The notes under the pieces were generated by a model. The model had not been told where the DNA came from and did no database searches. It saw only the letters and a program-made list of their open reading frames with translations. The position numbers and the translations under genes were made by a program. From Virgibacillus aidingensis (GTDB taxonomy: Bacteria; Bacillota; Bacilli; Bacillales; Amphibacillaceae), in NCBI RefSeq assembly GCF_010994035.1, contig NZ_WIXN01000002.1:186001-250000 (forward strand): DNA of 64,000 nucleotides, in the 5' to 3' direction. Shown piece after piece: positions 17,192-24,870 of this stretch. Positions within the stretch are counted from its first letter, which is position 1, and each line of letters opens with the position of its first letter.

Positions 17192-18718
17192 TTATTGGTT
17201 TTGGTATTCCCTTAATACCTGTTTTACAAGCATTTCTATTTTATTTGTATCAATTGCTTCATTGCCAGCTGCACTGGAGTTAATAAATGCATCTTTTACC
17301 ATGCTGTTCAGGTTATTTATTTGCCCTGAATTTGTCCTGCTGCCACTTCCCGGCTTGGGCACCTCAACATCCTTAATGGCGTGAGCCACTCTTTTTACGT
17401 TAATCAAGTGACGGGCAGTGATATTGTCGGAGCTGATATTTCCTCCGTAACCGCCGCAGCCGAGTGTCATAGAAGGAGCAAGCCCAGTTGTGGCACCTAC
17501 TGCCCCAATGGAAGACAAGGTATTTACAAGGACACGGGAAACCGGCACTACAGCGCTGAATTCCTCTACGACCTTGTCATCATGCGTATGAAGGGCAAAG
17601 CTGTGCCCTCTTCCTCCAAGGTTCAGCAGTTCCAGTGATCTTGCTTTTGCATCTTCCTGTGTATTTGCTGTATACATTGCAAATACCGGTGCGAGTTTTT
17701 CCAGAGAGAAAGGAACTTCCTTCCCAACCTGGTCTTCTTCCGCAATGAGCAGCCTGGTGTCTGACGGCACACTGACTCCGGCCATTTTTGCAATGTTTAC
17801 TGCTGCTTTACCTACGATGTCAGGATTAATTTTCCCGGCTCCCGGAGAAATAACCTTCTCCATCTTCTCTTTTTCTTCCTTATTCAGGAAATAAGAGCCA
17901 TTATTTTTAAATTCCCGGACTGCCGTGTCTTTAATGCTGCTGTCTACGATAATGGCTTGCTCTGTGGCACAGATCGTTCCATTATCAAATGTTTTACTGT
18001 CTACAATCATTTTCACCGATTTTTTCACATCAGCCGACTTTTCGATATATACAGGGACATTTCCCGGACCGACGCCATAAGCAGGTTTGCCGGAACTGTA
18101 AGCAGCTTTTACCAGTCCGCCTCCCCCGGTGGATAAAATGAGATCCACATCTCTATGGGTCATTAATTGGTTCGTTGCTTCCATGCTCGGCTCAGTGATC
18201 CAGCCGATCAGCCCATCCGGAGCCCCTGCATCAATGGCTGCCTGCCTGCAGACTTTCAGTGTTTCAACAGTACATCTTTTTGCACGCGGATGAGGGCTTA
18301 CTACAATGGCATTCCCCGCTTTCAGGGAAATGATTGTTTTAAACATAGCAGTTGAAGTCGGGTTCGTTGTTGGAATAATGGCCGCGATGACACCAAATGG
18401 ATAAGCGATTTCTTTCACCTTGTTTGTCGTGTCTTCATTAATGACCCCAACCGTCTTCTCATTTTTTATGGAATTGTACACATCCATCGAGCCGACATGG
18501 TTTTTCATTACTTTATGCTCCACTACGCCCATACCCGTTTCCTCAACAGCAAGCTTAGCTAATTCCTGTGACTTGTTATAAGCAGCCTTAGCTACGGCTT
18601 CTACAATGGAATCAATTTTCCACTGGGAAAACTGCATGAATTCTTCCTGGGCTTCTTTTGCTTTTTGTACCGCGTCTCTCATTTCCTGTACGGATAGTAA
18701 ATCCTTGTCTAATTTCAA
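17192..18718 (-). CDS. eutE: Acetylating acetaldehyde dehydrogenase with C-terminal encapsulation peptide
   Basis: The 508-residue enzyme turns acetaldehyde, NAD and CoA into acetyl-CoA inside the microcompartment. AIIPTTNPTSTAMFKTIISL, GGGGLVKAAYSSGKPAYGVG and catalytic Cys near 250 (FDNGTICATEQA) mark the EutE/AdhE-N family. After the catalytic core comes a Gly/Ser/Asn linker and then NKIEMLVKQVLREYQNQ, an amphipathic helix with the pattern of an encapsulation peptide. EutE/PduP enzymes of enterobacteria carry this signal at the N-terminus, so a C-terminal location is notable. AAGGAG lies 8 bases before TTG 18718; an upstream GTG at 18739 precedes that site and is less likely. Confidence 0.93.
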   Translation of the reverse strand: MKLDKDLLSVQEMRDAVQKAKEAQEEFMQFSQWKIDSIVEAVAKAAYNKSQELAKLAVEETGMGVVEHKVMKNHVGSMDVYNSIKNEKTVGVINEDTTNKVKEIAYPFGVIAAIIPTTNPTSTAMFKTIISLKAGNAIVVSPHPRAKRCTVETLKVCRQAAIDAGAPDGLIGWITEPSMEATNQLMTHRDVDLILSTGGGGLVKAAYSSGKPAYGVGPGNVPVYIEKSADVKKSVKMIVDSKTFDNGTICATEQAIIVDSSIKDTAVREFKNNGSYFLNKEEKEKMEKVISPGAGKINPDIVGKAAVNIAKMAGVSVPSDTRLLIAEEDQVGKEVPFSLEKLAPVFAMYTANTQEDAKARSLELLNLGGRGHSFALHTHDDKVVEEFSAVVPVSRVLVNTLSSIGAVGATTGLAPSMTLGCGGYGGNISSDNITARHLINVKRVAHAIKDVEVPKPGSGSRTNSGQINNLNSMVKDAFINSSAAGNEAIDTNKIEMLVKQVLREYQNQ

Positions 18719-18753
18719 ATCAAATGCTCCTTTCTGCACACTTTATTAAATTC

Positions 18754-18960
18754 CTATACATAAGGAGAAAACGTTACGATGCTTTTTCCGTTTTCCGGCT
18801 TTTCTGCCTTCACATGTGTCAGGACAACTGGATCAGGCAGCGGGCTTTTATGAGGCCAGATTTTCACAGCTTGCTGATTGGAAAAAATCCCGTTTCCTTT
18901 CATTTCTTCGAGTGAGGAAATTACCATTCTCGTTACCTTCTCCACAAATTCCTTGTCCAT
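18754..18960 (-). CDS. 68-aa protein with encapsulation-peptide-like N-terminus, function unknown
   Basis: TTGGAGGTG before ATG and its place between eutP and eutE support a real gene. The first 18 residues (MDKEFVEKVTRMVISSLE) have the i, i+3, i+4 hydrophobic spacing of microcompartment encapsulation peptides. The rest (IFSNQQAVKIWPHKSPLPDP, then VLTHVKAEKPENGKSIVTF) looks like a short beta-rich, Pro-containing tail. I know no named Eut protein of this size here. It could be a tiny cargo, an adaptor or the stump of a lost enzyme. Confidence 0.65.
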   Translation of the reverse strand: MDKEFVEKVTRMVISSLEEMKGNGIFSNQQAVKIWPHKSPLPDPVVLTHVKAEKPENGKSIVTFSPYV

Positions 18961-18999
18961 GTATACACCTCCAACCTCTCTAAAGCTGAGGGAGAAATC

Positions 19000-19518
19000 T
19001 TATCTGACTGTTTCATGAAAGATGATATGTTCAGCATCAGTATCTTCCGCATACTCTTTCATTTCCCTCATGGAATTTAGTCTGACCAGATCCAAAATGC
19101 TGCTGATGCCCTGTCCCGTGTAAGCCGATGTGATAACAATCGGTCCGCTAACCATCGCCTTTTTCAATAACCAGACAGCCCTGTCAATATCCGCATTTTC
19201 GTGATCTGCTTTTGTCACCGCCCCGATGGATAACTTGTTGATGCCAGAGCTGAAACCCGGCGCAAATATTGATTTTTCATTAGTGGCATCCTGGACAAAC
19301 AGCACATGGGTAATTTCCATGGAAGTTGCCATAATGCTCCTGTAGTGAAGCGGGTTTTCCGTATATTCCCCCGGTGTATCCACAATCCAGTCAACATAGT
19401 TTAAGGATTGCGTCTTTACTTTACTGGGCTTCCGATCATTGCCCAATAATGCATCCGTCAGGGTTGTTTTTCCTGCATCAATCCCTCCAAGAATCATGGC
19501 TCGGTTTTTTTTCTGCAT
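19000..19518 (-). CDS. eutP: EutP/PduV-family P-loop GTPase-like protein
   Basis: The 172-residue protein has P-loop GGIDAGKTTL at 12-21, switch-type DTPGEY near 48 and TKAD near 102. EutP of Salmonella has been reported to have acetate kinase activity; with PduL making acetyl phosphate at 21352-22227, this would give ATP. TGGAGGG precedes ATG. It lies between eutS and the 68-aa gene. Confidence 0.9.
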   Translation of the reverse strand: MQKKNRAMILGGIDAGKTTLTDALLGNDRKPSKVKTQSLNYVDWIVDTPGEYTENPLHYRSIMATSMEITHVLFVQDATNEKSIFAPGFSSGINKLSIGAVTKADHENADIDRAVWLLKKAMVSGPIVITSAYTGQGISSILDLVRLNSMREMKEYAEDTDAEHIIFHETVR

Positions 19519-19536
19519 TACCAGCCCTCCATTCCA

Positions 19537-19878
19537 TCAGGATTTCGTTATATTCGCCGGGGTAAACGAGAGCACTTCTTTTAAAAATTCATTTACTTCC
19601 TGAAGCGCTGTTTCTACTTCGGAAACAGTTCCTACAAGTACCAGGCTGCCGGTAAAACGATCCAAAAAGCCTATACTTACGTTTGCCGCCTTTGTTGCAC
19701 GGTCTCCTGCTATAATGACTGATTCACTCGGAGTAAGAGTGAGCACGCCCAGTGCCCCGGCCTGCTGTACACCTAATTTTTCAAACATATCTTCATCAGG
19801 GTTTGCAATTAAATGGCTTAAAGTAATCTGTTTGCCTGGGACAAACTCCTGTATAAACCGTTTTTTATCTTCCTCCAT
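19537..19878 (-). CDS. eutS: BMC shell protein EutS/PduU type (circularly permuted BMC)
   Basis: The 113 residues begin with a short acidic segment and FVPGKQITLSHLIANPDEDM, then LGVQQAGALGVLTLTPSESV and a C-terminal GSLVLVGTVSEVETALQEV. This is the permuted BMC fold of EutS/PduU with its N-terminal strand. It forms hexameric tiles. The gene sits between eutH and eutP in a compact operon. Confidence 0.93.
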   Translation of the reverse strand: MEEDKKRFIQEFVPGKQITLSHLIANPDEDMFEKLGVQQAGALGVLTLTPSESVIIAGDRATKAANVSIGFLDRFTGSLVLVGTVSEVETALQEVNEFLKEVLSFTPANITKS

Positions 19879-19947
19879 AATTAATCACTACTTTCCTTAC
19901 AACTGATTGAAGGGTATCCTCGATTCATTTCGATTCAGCCCAAATAT

Positions 19948-21054
19948 TTATCGAACTGCAGGCTTTTTATCTGCCTTTCCCAAAATCATATTTGCAATAA
20001 GGATTGCAATGAACACCGCAGCTATACCGCCAACAAGCTTACCGGCAATCATAGGAAAAATCATATCCCTGGCGACACCTGCGGCAAATCCCAAATGATC
20101 TCCAAGTACGAAGGCAGCCGGAACTGAAAAAGCTACGTTAATAATTTTTCCGCGATTATCCATATCCTTCATCAGATTGAACATGGCAATATTGTTTGCA
20201 AGTGTTGCTACCATTCCTGCCGCGGAAACCTCATTCATTCCAAGAAGTTTGCCGACGCGCATTAATGGCTTTTTGAAAACTCTTGTGATTACTTCCACCA
20301 TTACAAATGCACCTGCCAGTACAATGGCAATACTTCCCACAACTTCAATACCATCTGAAAGAGGCGCAATTCCGGGAATAACTGTAATTCCTGTAAGGAC
20401 ATCAATAATACCTATAGCCAGGCCACCGGTTGCCACGACAACGACACCATGACCAAAGACCGTAAATCCTCTAATCATTTTTTCCGGAATTTTCCATAAC
20501 CCCAGGATCACAAGTGCAGCCAGGATGAATATTGGAATCAGGTTGGTTATAACCATGCCAAAGGAATAGCCTGCAACCAATCCGCCGACGATGGCTCCAA
20601 CGGGAATAGCGATAAATCCGGCAAGCATTCCTGTAGCCAGGTAACGCTGATCTTCTTTTCTGATAATCCCCAGTGATACAGGAATAGAGAATACAATGGT
20701 TGCCCCCATCATGGCTCCAAGTATTACCCCTGAAAACATAGCTGCATCATCATTAAGCGCCATTTCCTGTGCCAATTGCAGACCACCCATGTCTATGGCC
20801 AAGAGGCTACCGGCAAACATGGCCGGATCTGCTCCAAGCGCTGTATAAACAGGAACAATAACCGGGCTTAACACATCGGCAATTACCGGGGCCATGACGA
20901 TAATCCCAATCATAGCCAATGCCAGGGAACCCATGGCCATCAGACCTTCATCAAAATGCTGGCCCAGACCAAGCTTGTTTTTAAACATTTTATCTATTGC
21001 ACCAATGATCATGAAAATGACCATGATATAAATTACTATTTCATTTATTCCCAT
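19948..21054 (-). CDS. eutH: Ethanolamine permease
   Basis: The 368-residue integral membrane protein has about ten hydrophobic helices and EutH-specific stretches such as FAGSLLAIDMGGLQLAQEMA, MGATIVFSIPVSLGI and GMNEVSAAGMVATLANNIAM. EutH imports ethanolamine, which matters at low external concentration or low pH. AGGAGGAAAAGGT precedes ATG. It follows eutN by 34 bases. Confidence 0.95.
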   Translation of the reverse strand: MGINEIVIYIMVIFMIIGAIDKMFKNKLGLGQHFDEGLMAMGSLALAMIGIIVMAPVIADVLSPVIVPVYTALGADPAMFAGSLLAIDMGGLQLAQEMALNDDAAMFSGVILGAMMGATIVFSIPVSLGIIRKEDQRYLATGMLAGFIAIPVGAIVGGLVAGYSFGMVITNLIPIFILAALVILGLWKIPEKMIRGFTVFGHGVVVVATGGLAIGIIDVLTGITVIPGIAPLSDGIEVVGSIAIVLAGAFVMVEVITRVFKKPLMRVGKLLGMNEVSAAGMVATLANNIAMFNLMKDMDNRGKIINVAFSVPAAFVLGDHLGFAAGVARDMIFPMIAGKLVGGIAAVFIAILIANMILGKADKKPAVR

Positions 21055-21088
21055 ACCTTTTCCTCCTAGTCCTGAAAGATGAAAATAC

Positions 21089-21355
21089 TCAATCCTCCTT
21101 GATATCTATAGAATCAACGACACCGACAATGACGGAATCGACGGGAATCCTTTCCCTGCCGAAAGCACTCCTTGCACTGCTTCCCTTTGTTACAAGCACG
21201 GTATCGCCGACGCCGGCGCTTGCTGTATCGGCAGCTACAAAGGAAGCCCTTAAATCATCCGTGTATTTTGGCCGGACAACAAGGAGTTTCAGCCCGTTCA
21301 GTTTTTCATCCTTGCGAGTGGCCCATACTGAGCCAATTACATCCCCAATTATCAT
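21089..21355 (-). CDS. eutN: BMC-P pentameric vertex protein
   Basis: This 88-residue protein is of the EutN/CcmL family: MIIGDVIGSVWATRKDEKLN and VAADTASAGVGDTVLVTKGS are typical. Pentamers cap the vertices of the icosahedral shell. The ATG overlaps the last codon and stop of pduL, indicating translational coupling. Confidence 0.95.
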   Translation of the reverse strand: MIIGDVIGSVWATRKDEKLNGLKLLVVRPKYTDDLRASFVAADTASAGVGDTVLVTKGSSARSAFGRERIPVDSVIVGVVDSIDIKED

Positions 21356-22227
21356 CCCTTATTCTCCTCACGTCTTAATATTTCCAATTTATGCTTGCGT
21401 ACATAATCATTAGCAAGAGGGGTGATGATGCTGCCGGCAGGGATTTTTACTTTCGTGATTTGTTGTAAAAATAGTTTTTGCAAATCATTTTCCGTAATAA
21501 TCTTTTGGTTTAGCTCTGTCATCTTTCCCAGCTCGGTTTCTGCTGGAGTATGCTGTAATGGTGCTGCTTTCCGGCTCCCGCCCGGTTGGCTGCCAGGCGA
21601 TTTTTTTATGATTTTTCCCAGGACACCTTTCCTAAAGCCGCATGCATTTGCTTCATCAAAGTCGATATGCATGTATGTCCTGTAGTTAGGATGAATGCGA
21701 ATAACTACTTCATCAAAAGTCAATGATCGCTCACCGAAAACTTTTACCTGCACGAGTTCCTTATTCTCCACTTGAAGTATTTCTGCATCCTCGGGAGAAA
21801 CATGGATATGCCGTTTTGCAACAATTAGCCCTTTATCCAGTTCCAGCTGGCGGTCATTGTGAATTAATGTAATCCCTGGCGTTCCTTCTATATCTCCGCT
21901 TTCCCTGACAGGGATCTGCTTGCCCAAAGCGACTGCATCTGTCAATGACACTTCCACCTGGGATGCTTTTCGCTCAGGTCCCAGAATAACAACATTTTCG
22001 AGTTTTCCTTTTGGTCCGGCGACTGTAATTCGCTCTTTGCAGGCAAATTGTCCAGGCTGGGAAAGTGGTTTTGCTTTCGTCAGCTCGTATCCTTCACCGA
22101 ATAAAAAATCGATGGCTTCCCTGCTTAAGTGAACATGTCTGCCGGATGCCTCCACTTCCACGAAAGACTCTTCCAGCATGACTTTTTTTACCGTGTTGGT
22201 GATCGTTTCTGCAAGAAGCTGGTTCAA
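21352..22227 (-). CDS. pduL: PduL-type phosphotransacylase with an extra EutT-like C-terminal segment
   Basis: The 291-residue enzyme should convert acetyl-CoA and phosphate to acetyl phosphate and recycle CoA inside the compartment. It has PduL zinc-site motifs GRHVHLS (near 33), AKRHIHVSPEDA (near 140) and YMHIDFDEANACGF (near 185). Residues 1-20 (MNQLLAETITNTVKKVMLEE with the TTG start) resemble an encapsulation peptide. About 75 residues follow the usual end of PduL; they include ITENDLQKLFLQQ and GSIITPLANDYVRKHKLEI, closely matching the N-terminus of the adjacent EutT. AAGGAGGTG lies 6 bases before TTG 22227; GTG 22236 overlaps that site. It stands in for the classical EutD. Confidence 0.9.
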   Translation of the reverse strand: MNQLLAETITNTVKKVMLEESFVEVEASGRHVHLSREAIDFLFGEGYELTKAKPLSQPGQFACKERITVAGPKGKLENVVILGPERKASQVEVSLTDAVALGKQIPVRESGDIEGTPGITLIHNDRQLELDKGLIVAKRHIHVSPEDAEILQVENKELVQVKVFGERSLTFDEVVIRIHPNYRTYMHIDFDEANACGFRKGVLGKIIKKSPGSQPGGSRKAAPLQHTPAETELGKMTELNQKIITENDLQKLFLQQITKVKIPAGSIITPLANDYVRKHKLEILRREENKG

Positions 22228-22232
22228 GCCCC

Positions 22233-23018
22233 TCACCTCCTTTTTTCCGCTTTATAATGGCCTGCCCTGAATTTCACCATCAAACAATAGCAAAGGGAGG
22301 ACAATCGGTTTAATGCCAAAATAATATCGTCCCTGGCTGTGGTGCCATCTTCTTTTTTAAAAGCCTGATAAGCTGCCAGTTCAGTCTCCCTCACTGCTGT
22401 CCGTACAGCGTTTAAGGCAACAATTCCTGCTCCCATTTGAAAATCCGGTGTAAAATCTCCGATGCCAAAATACTTTTCCGGATGATGGGACATTTCTCGG
22501 ATCTCCTTTTCATCCATATGGAGCAGCCGGAATTCACCAAGATCTTCTTCCAGTACTTCTGCACGAAGAATTTCCCGTACAAATCCCAATACTTCTGATA
22601 AGTCATCCGCCAGGCTGGAATAGTTATTCTCTGCTATATTCCACTGTGCTTCGATCATCTTCGCTTCGAGTGAATCAAGCTTGCCGCGAAAAATAATCCG
22701 TGGATGATCCTTGTAAACGAGCAGGTTGGAATGAAGTGCAGTCATGTGCTCCGGTTTTTCATCCAGATATCCGCCTTGTATCACTCGGTATTTCATGGGA
22801 GAATCACTTTTTTTCGGCTGCTCATATACTGTTGCTTCAGCAGCTTTATTTTCCTCTGCCTTATTTTTTTCTACAAATGTAAAATCAATTCTTTTTTCCT
22901 GAAGATAGCTTTTCGCAGAAGGGGTTAATATGGTTCCCATAGGAAGCTCTAAAACAGGTTCATTTAATTGTTTATTCAAAAACCGGCTTCGCAGCAGGCT
23001 TTCTGTCAGCACAGCCAT
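22233..23018 (-). CDS. eutT: Ethanolamine-associated corrinoid adenosyltransferase
   Basis: The 261-residue protein makes adenosylcobalamin from cob(I)alamin and ATP for EutBC. The N-terminus has LTESLLRSRFLNKQLNEP and GTILTPSAKSYLQEKRID. The C-terminal two thirds form a helical adenosyltransferase domain with HPRIIFRGKLDSLEAKMIEA, LGFVREILRAEVLEEDL and GIVALNAVRTAVRETEL. The HX11CCxxC metal motif of the Salmonella enzyme is not visible, in line with the metal-independent EutT class described in Listeria and other Firmicutes. It ends just before the pduL start. Confidence 0.9.
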   Translation of the reverse strand: MAVLTESLLRSRFLNKQLNEPVLELPMGTILTPSAKSYLQEKRIDFTFVEKNKAEENKAAEATVYEQPKKSDSPMKYRVIQGGYLDEKPEHMTALHSNLLVYKDHPRIIFRGKLDSLEAKMIEAQWNIAENNYSSLADDLSEVLGFVREILRAEVLEEDLGEFRLLHMDEKEIREMSHHPEKYFGIGDFTPDFQMGAGIVALNAVRTAVRETELAAYQAFKKEDGTTARDDIILALNRLSSLCYCLMVKFRAGHYKAEKRR

Positions 23019-23050
23019 GGCTTCACTTCCTTTCCCCGCAATCCTTGAGG

Positions 23051-23093
23051 GAAAAATAAGATAGAGGTAAACGTGTTGCCTCTATCTTATTTT
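23051..23093 (-). terminator. Hairpin with T-run between eutM and eutT (partial terminator)
   Basis: AAATAAGATAGAGG (23054-23067) pairs with CCTCTATCTTATTT (23079-23092), and TTTTTCCC follows on the minus strand. It lies just past the eutM stop. Because downstream genes lack an obvious promoter, it is probably leaky and gives the abundant shell tile a higher transcript level. Confidence 0.75.
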
Positions 23094-23106
23094 CCTGCAT
23101 TGGTGA

Positions 23107-23397
23107 TTACTCAGTTTCGCCCGACTGTTTTGGCAGAATGGCACCTACTTCAGTATGCGGACGCGGGATAACATGTACGGAAATCAATTCGCCTACTCGG
23201 TCTGCCGCTGCTGCTCCTGCGTCTGTAGCAGCTTTAACTGCACCTACGTCTCCACTTACAAGTACTGTTACGAGTCCCGCACCAATCTGCTCTTTTCCAA
23301 TCAGTGTAACGTTTGCTGCTTTCACCATTGCATCTGCTGCTTCTATAGAACCTACTAATCCTTTTGTTTCCACCATTCCCAATGCATTCGTTGCCAT
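23107..23397 (-). CDS. eutM: BMC-H microcompartment shell protein (EutM type), copy 1
   Basis: The 96-residue single BMC-domain protein starts [20 protein letters not shown] and has the same [12 protein letters not shown] core as the copy at 16896-17174, plus a short polar tail (KQSGETE). It is flanked by stable hairpins at 23051-23093 and 23484-23507, suggesting a segment of processed, abundant message. AAGGAGGAATTTATA precedes ATG. Confidence 0.95.
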   Translation of the reverse strand: MATNALGMVETKGLVGSIEAADAMVKAANVTLIGKEQIGAGLVTVLVSGDVGAVKAATDAGAAAADRVGELISVHVIPRPHTEVGAILPKQSGETE

Positions 23398-23483
23398 TAT
23401 AAATTCCTCCTTAAAATAGTTATAAAATTTATATGATTTGATATTAATACCTGGTTAACAATCTTATTACAGCTGGTTTCAGC

Positions 23484-23507
23484 GCTCCCGGGAATCACAC
23501 CGGGAGC
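23484..23507 (-). other. GC-rich intergenic hairpin upstream of eutM
   Basis: GCTCCCGG and CCGGGAGC form an 8-bp stem with an 8-base loop and no T-run. It lies between the eutK-like stop and eutM and may be a processing or stabilising structure at the 5' end of the eutM message. Confidence 0.5.
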
Positions 23508-23523
23508 AGCAGATGTAAGCTCC

Positions 23524-24165
23524 TTAACCTTTTACTTCATTATCATACATTCCATCATCATCGATGAGGCTGCTGATCAGTTCTGCCTTCCTTGCATACT
23601 TAATATTCTTTGTATTTGCAGGCATTACATCCCTTTCCCGGGCAAGCTGACGCAATTTACTTACTGTCATTTTTTCAAGGTCTTTCCGATAAAGGACTGG
23701 TGCTTTCTTCCCCTGCTCAGGATCAGGTGTATCCTCTGCGGCATGGTCATCAACCTGCACATCGTCTTTTTCCAAGGCTTCAGGAGCTTCCTCCCTTACC
23801 ACGATTTCCTTCTCACCTTCTGCCTGTTCTCCGGACTGATTTTTAGGTTCGGCCTGCTCGGACAACTTTTCCGGGTCATCCTGGTCTGATTGCTGCGGCA
23901 ATTTTTCGATCAGCTGATGTGTTTCCCTGTGCATTCTCGGAATCACATGGCTGGATATCAATGTACCAAATGGCTCCACTGCTGCAGTTCCAGAATCCAC
24001 AGCAGCCCTGACTGCTGCAACATCACCAATCAGTTTTACCGTGACGTACCCGCCTTTGATTATTTCCACATCAATCAAGTTAACATCTGCCGCTTTTAAA
24101 GCCGTATCTGCAGCAACAATGGAACTGAGGTAACTTCTATTTTCGATTAATCCAAGTGCTTCCAT
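23524..24165 (-). CDS. eutK: EutK-like protein: BMC domain, acidic linker and SAP-like C-terminal domain
   Basis: The 213-residue product starts MEALGLIENRSYLSSIVAAD, a BMC domain of about 90 residues ending in SSHVIPRMHRETH. A linker of about 75 residues is rich in Glu, Asp, Gln and Pro. The C-terminal part has DLEKMTVSKLRQLARERDV and KYARKAELISSLIDD, a helix-extended-helix pattern as in SAP or Rho-N-terminal-like nucleic-acid-binding domains. Salmonella EutK also has a C-terminal putative nucleic-acid-binding domain, but of winged-helix type. AGGTG precedes ATG 24165 at 6 bases; upstream GTG and ATG starts overlap the site. The gene starts just after the eutL stop. Confidence 0.85.
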   Translation of the reverse strand: MEALGLIENRSYLSSIVAADTALKAADVNLIDVEIIKGGYVTVKLIGDVAAVRAAVDSGTAAVEPFGTLISSHVIPRMHRETHQLIEKLPQQSDQDDPEKLSEQAEPKNQSGEQAEGEKEIVVREEAPEALEKDDVQVDDHAAEDTPDPEQGKKAPVLYRKDLEKMTVSKLRQLARERDVMPANTKNIKYARKAELISSLIDDDGMYDNEVKG

Positions 24166-24174
24166 AAACATCAC

Positions 24175-24828
24175 CTAGTATCCCTTCGGATTATCCGCGA
24201 CATGGTTTACGGCTGCTGCAAAAGCATCACAGGCAGCTTTAGCTGCTGATTGACTTCCTGTCAAGAGGGCTCCACCATAGTTTGTTTCAGAAGGCGGGCC
24301 ATAAAAAGTAACAAGCTTTACATCTGCTGCTTTCAAGGCTGCATCCAGGGCATAAACAGCTTCGATCGGCGGTGCGATCAGATAAGCCAGCGCTTCCCCT
24401 TCCCGGATGTTTGCTTCTTTGGAAAGAAACGTACCTGTTCTTGAAATGAGATGGGCAAAATAATTAATGGAATCATCCTCATTTGCACTTACAAAAAACG
24501 CATCATTTTCTATATAGCTGATTGCTGCATCCAGCCCGCTTCTTACCTCTTCCGGATTATCCCCGGCTAACACACCGATTACTTCGCCGGTAAGTTTTGT
24601 CGCAGCATTATCTGCACCGGCATACATGGATTCGGCATACACCACTTCCACATCCGCTTTCTTTGTCGCTTCATCCAGACCGGCGTACACGACATCATCT
24701 ATATCCCCTGTGATGATGCCTAAGCTTCTTTGGCTGGAGTTAAGCTTGAATTCCTTTGCCAGATCGGGACTGACATTGGAGATCAGCTTTACTCCCAGTA
24801 CCTCAGCATAGATTCGATCGTGCTTCAT
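24175..24828 (-). CDS. eutL: BMC-T trimeric shell protein
   Basis: The 217 residues contain two BMC-like repeats. The first covers LAKEFKLNSSQRSLGIITGD to VLAGDNPEEVRSGLDAAISY, the second IAPPIEAVYALDAALKAADV to the C-terminal SAAKAACDAFAAAV. This is the EutL pseudohexameric trimer with a gated pore thought to pass larger cofactors or the substrate. GGAGGAAAGA precedes ATG. Confidence 0.95.
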   Translation of the reverse strand: MKHDRIYAEVLGVKLISNVSPDLAKEFKLNSSQRSLGIITGDIDDVVYAGLDEATKKADVEVVYAESMYAGADNAATKLTGEVIGVLAGDNPEEVRSGLDAAISYIENDAFFVSANEDDSINYFAHLISRTGTFLSKEANIREGEALAYLIAPPIEAVYALDAALKAADVKLVTFYGPPSETNYGGALLTGSQSAAKAACDAFAAAVNHVADNPKGY

Positions 24829-24870
24829 CTTCTTTCCTCCATTCCTCTGAATAATATATTAAAAGCTCCA

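Noticed and set aside
24165-24174. GTG at 24174 or ATG at 24171 as the eutK-like start
   Set aside because: Both overlap or touch the AGGTG ribosome-binding site; ATG 24165 has normal spacing and gives the usual BMC N-terminus.
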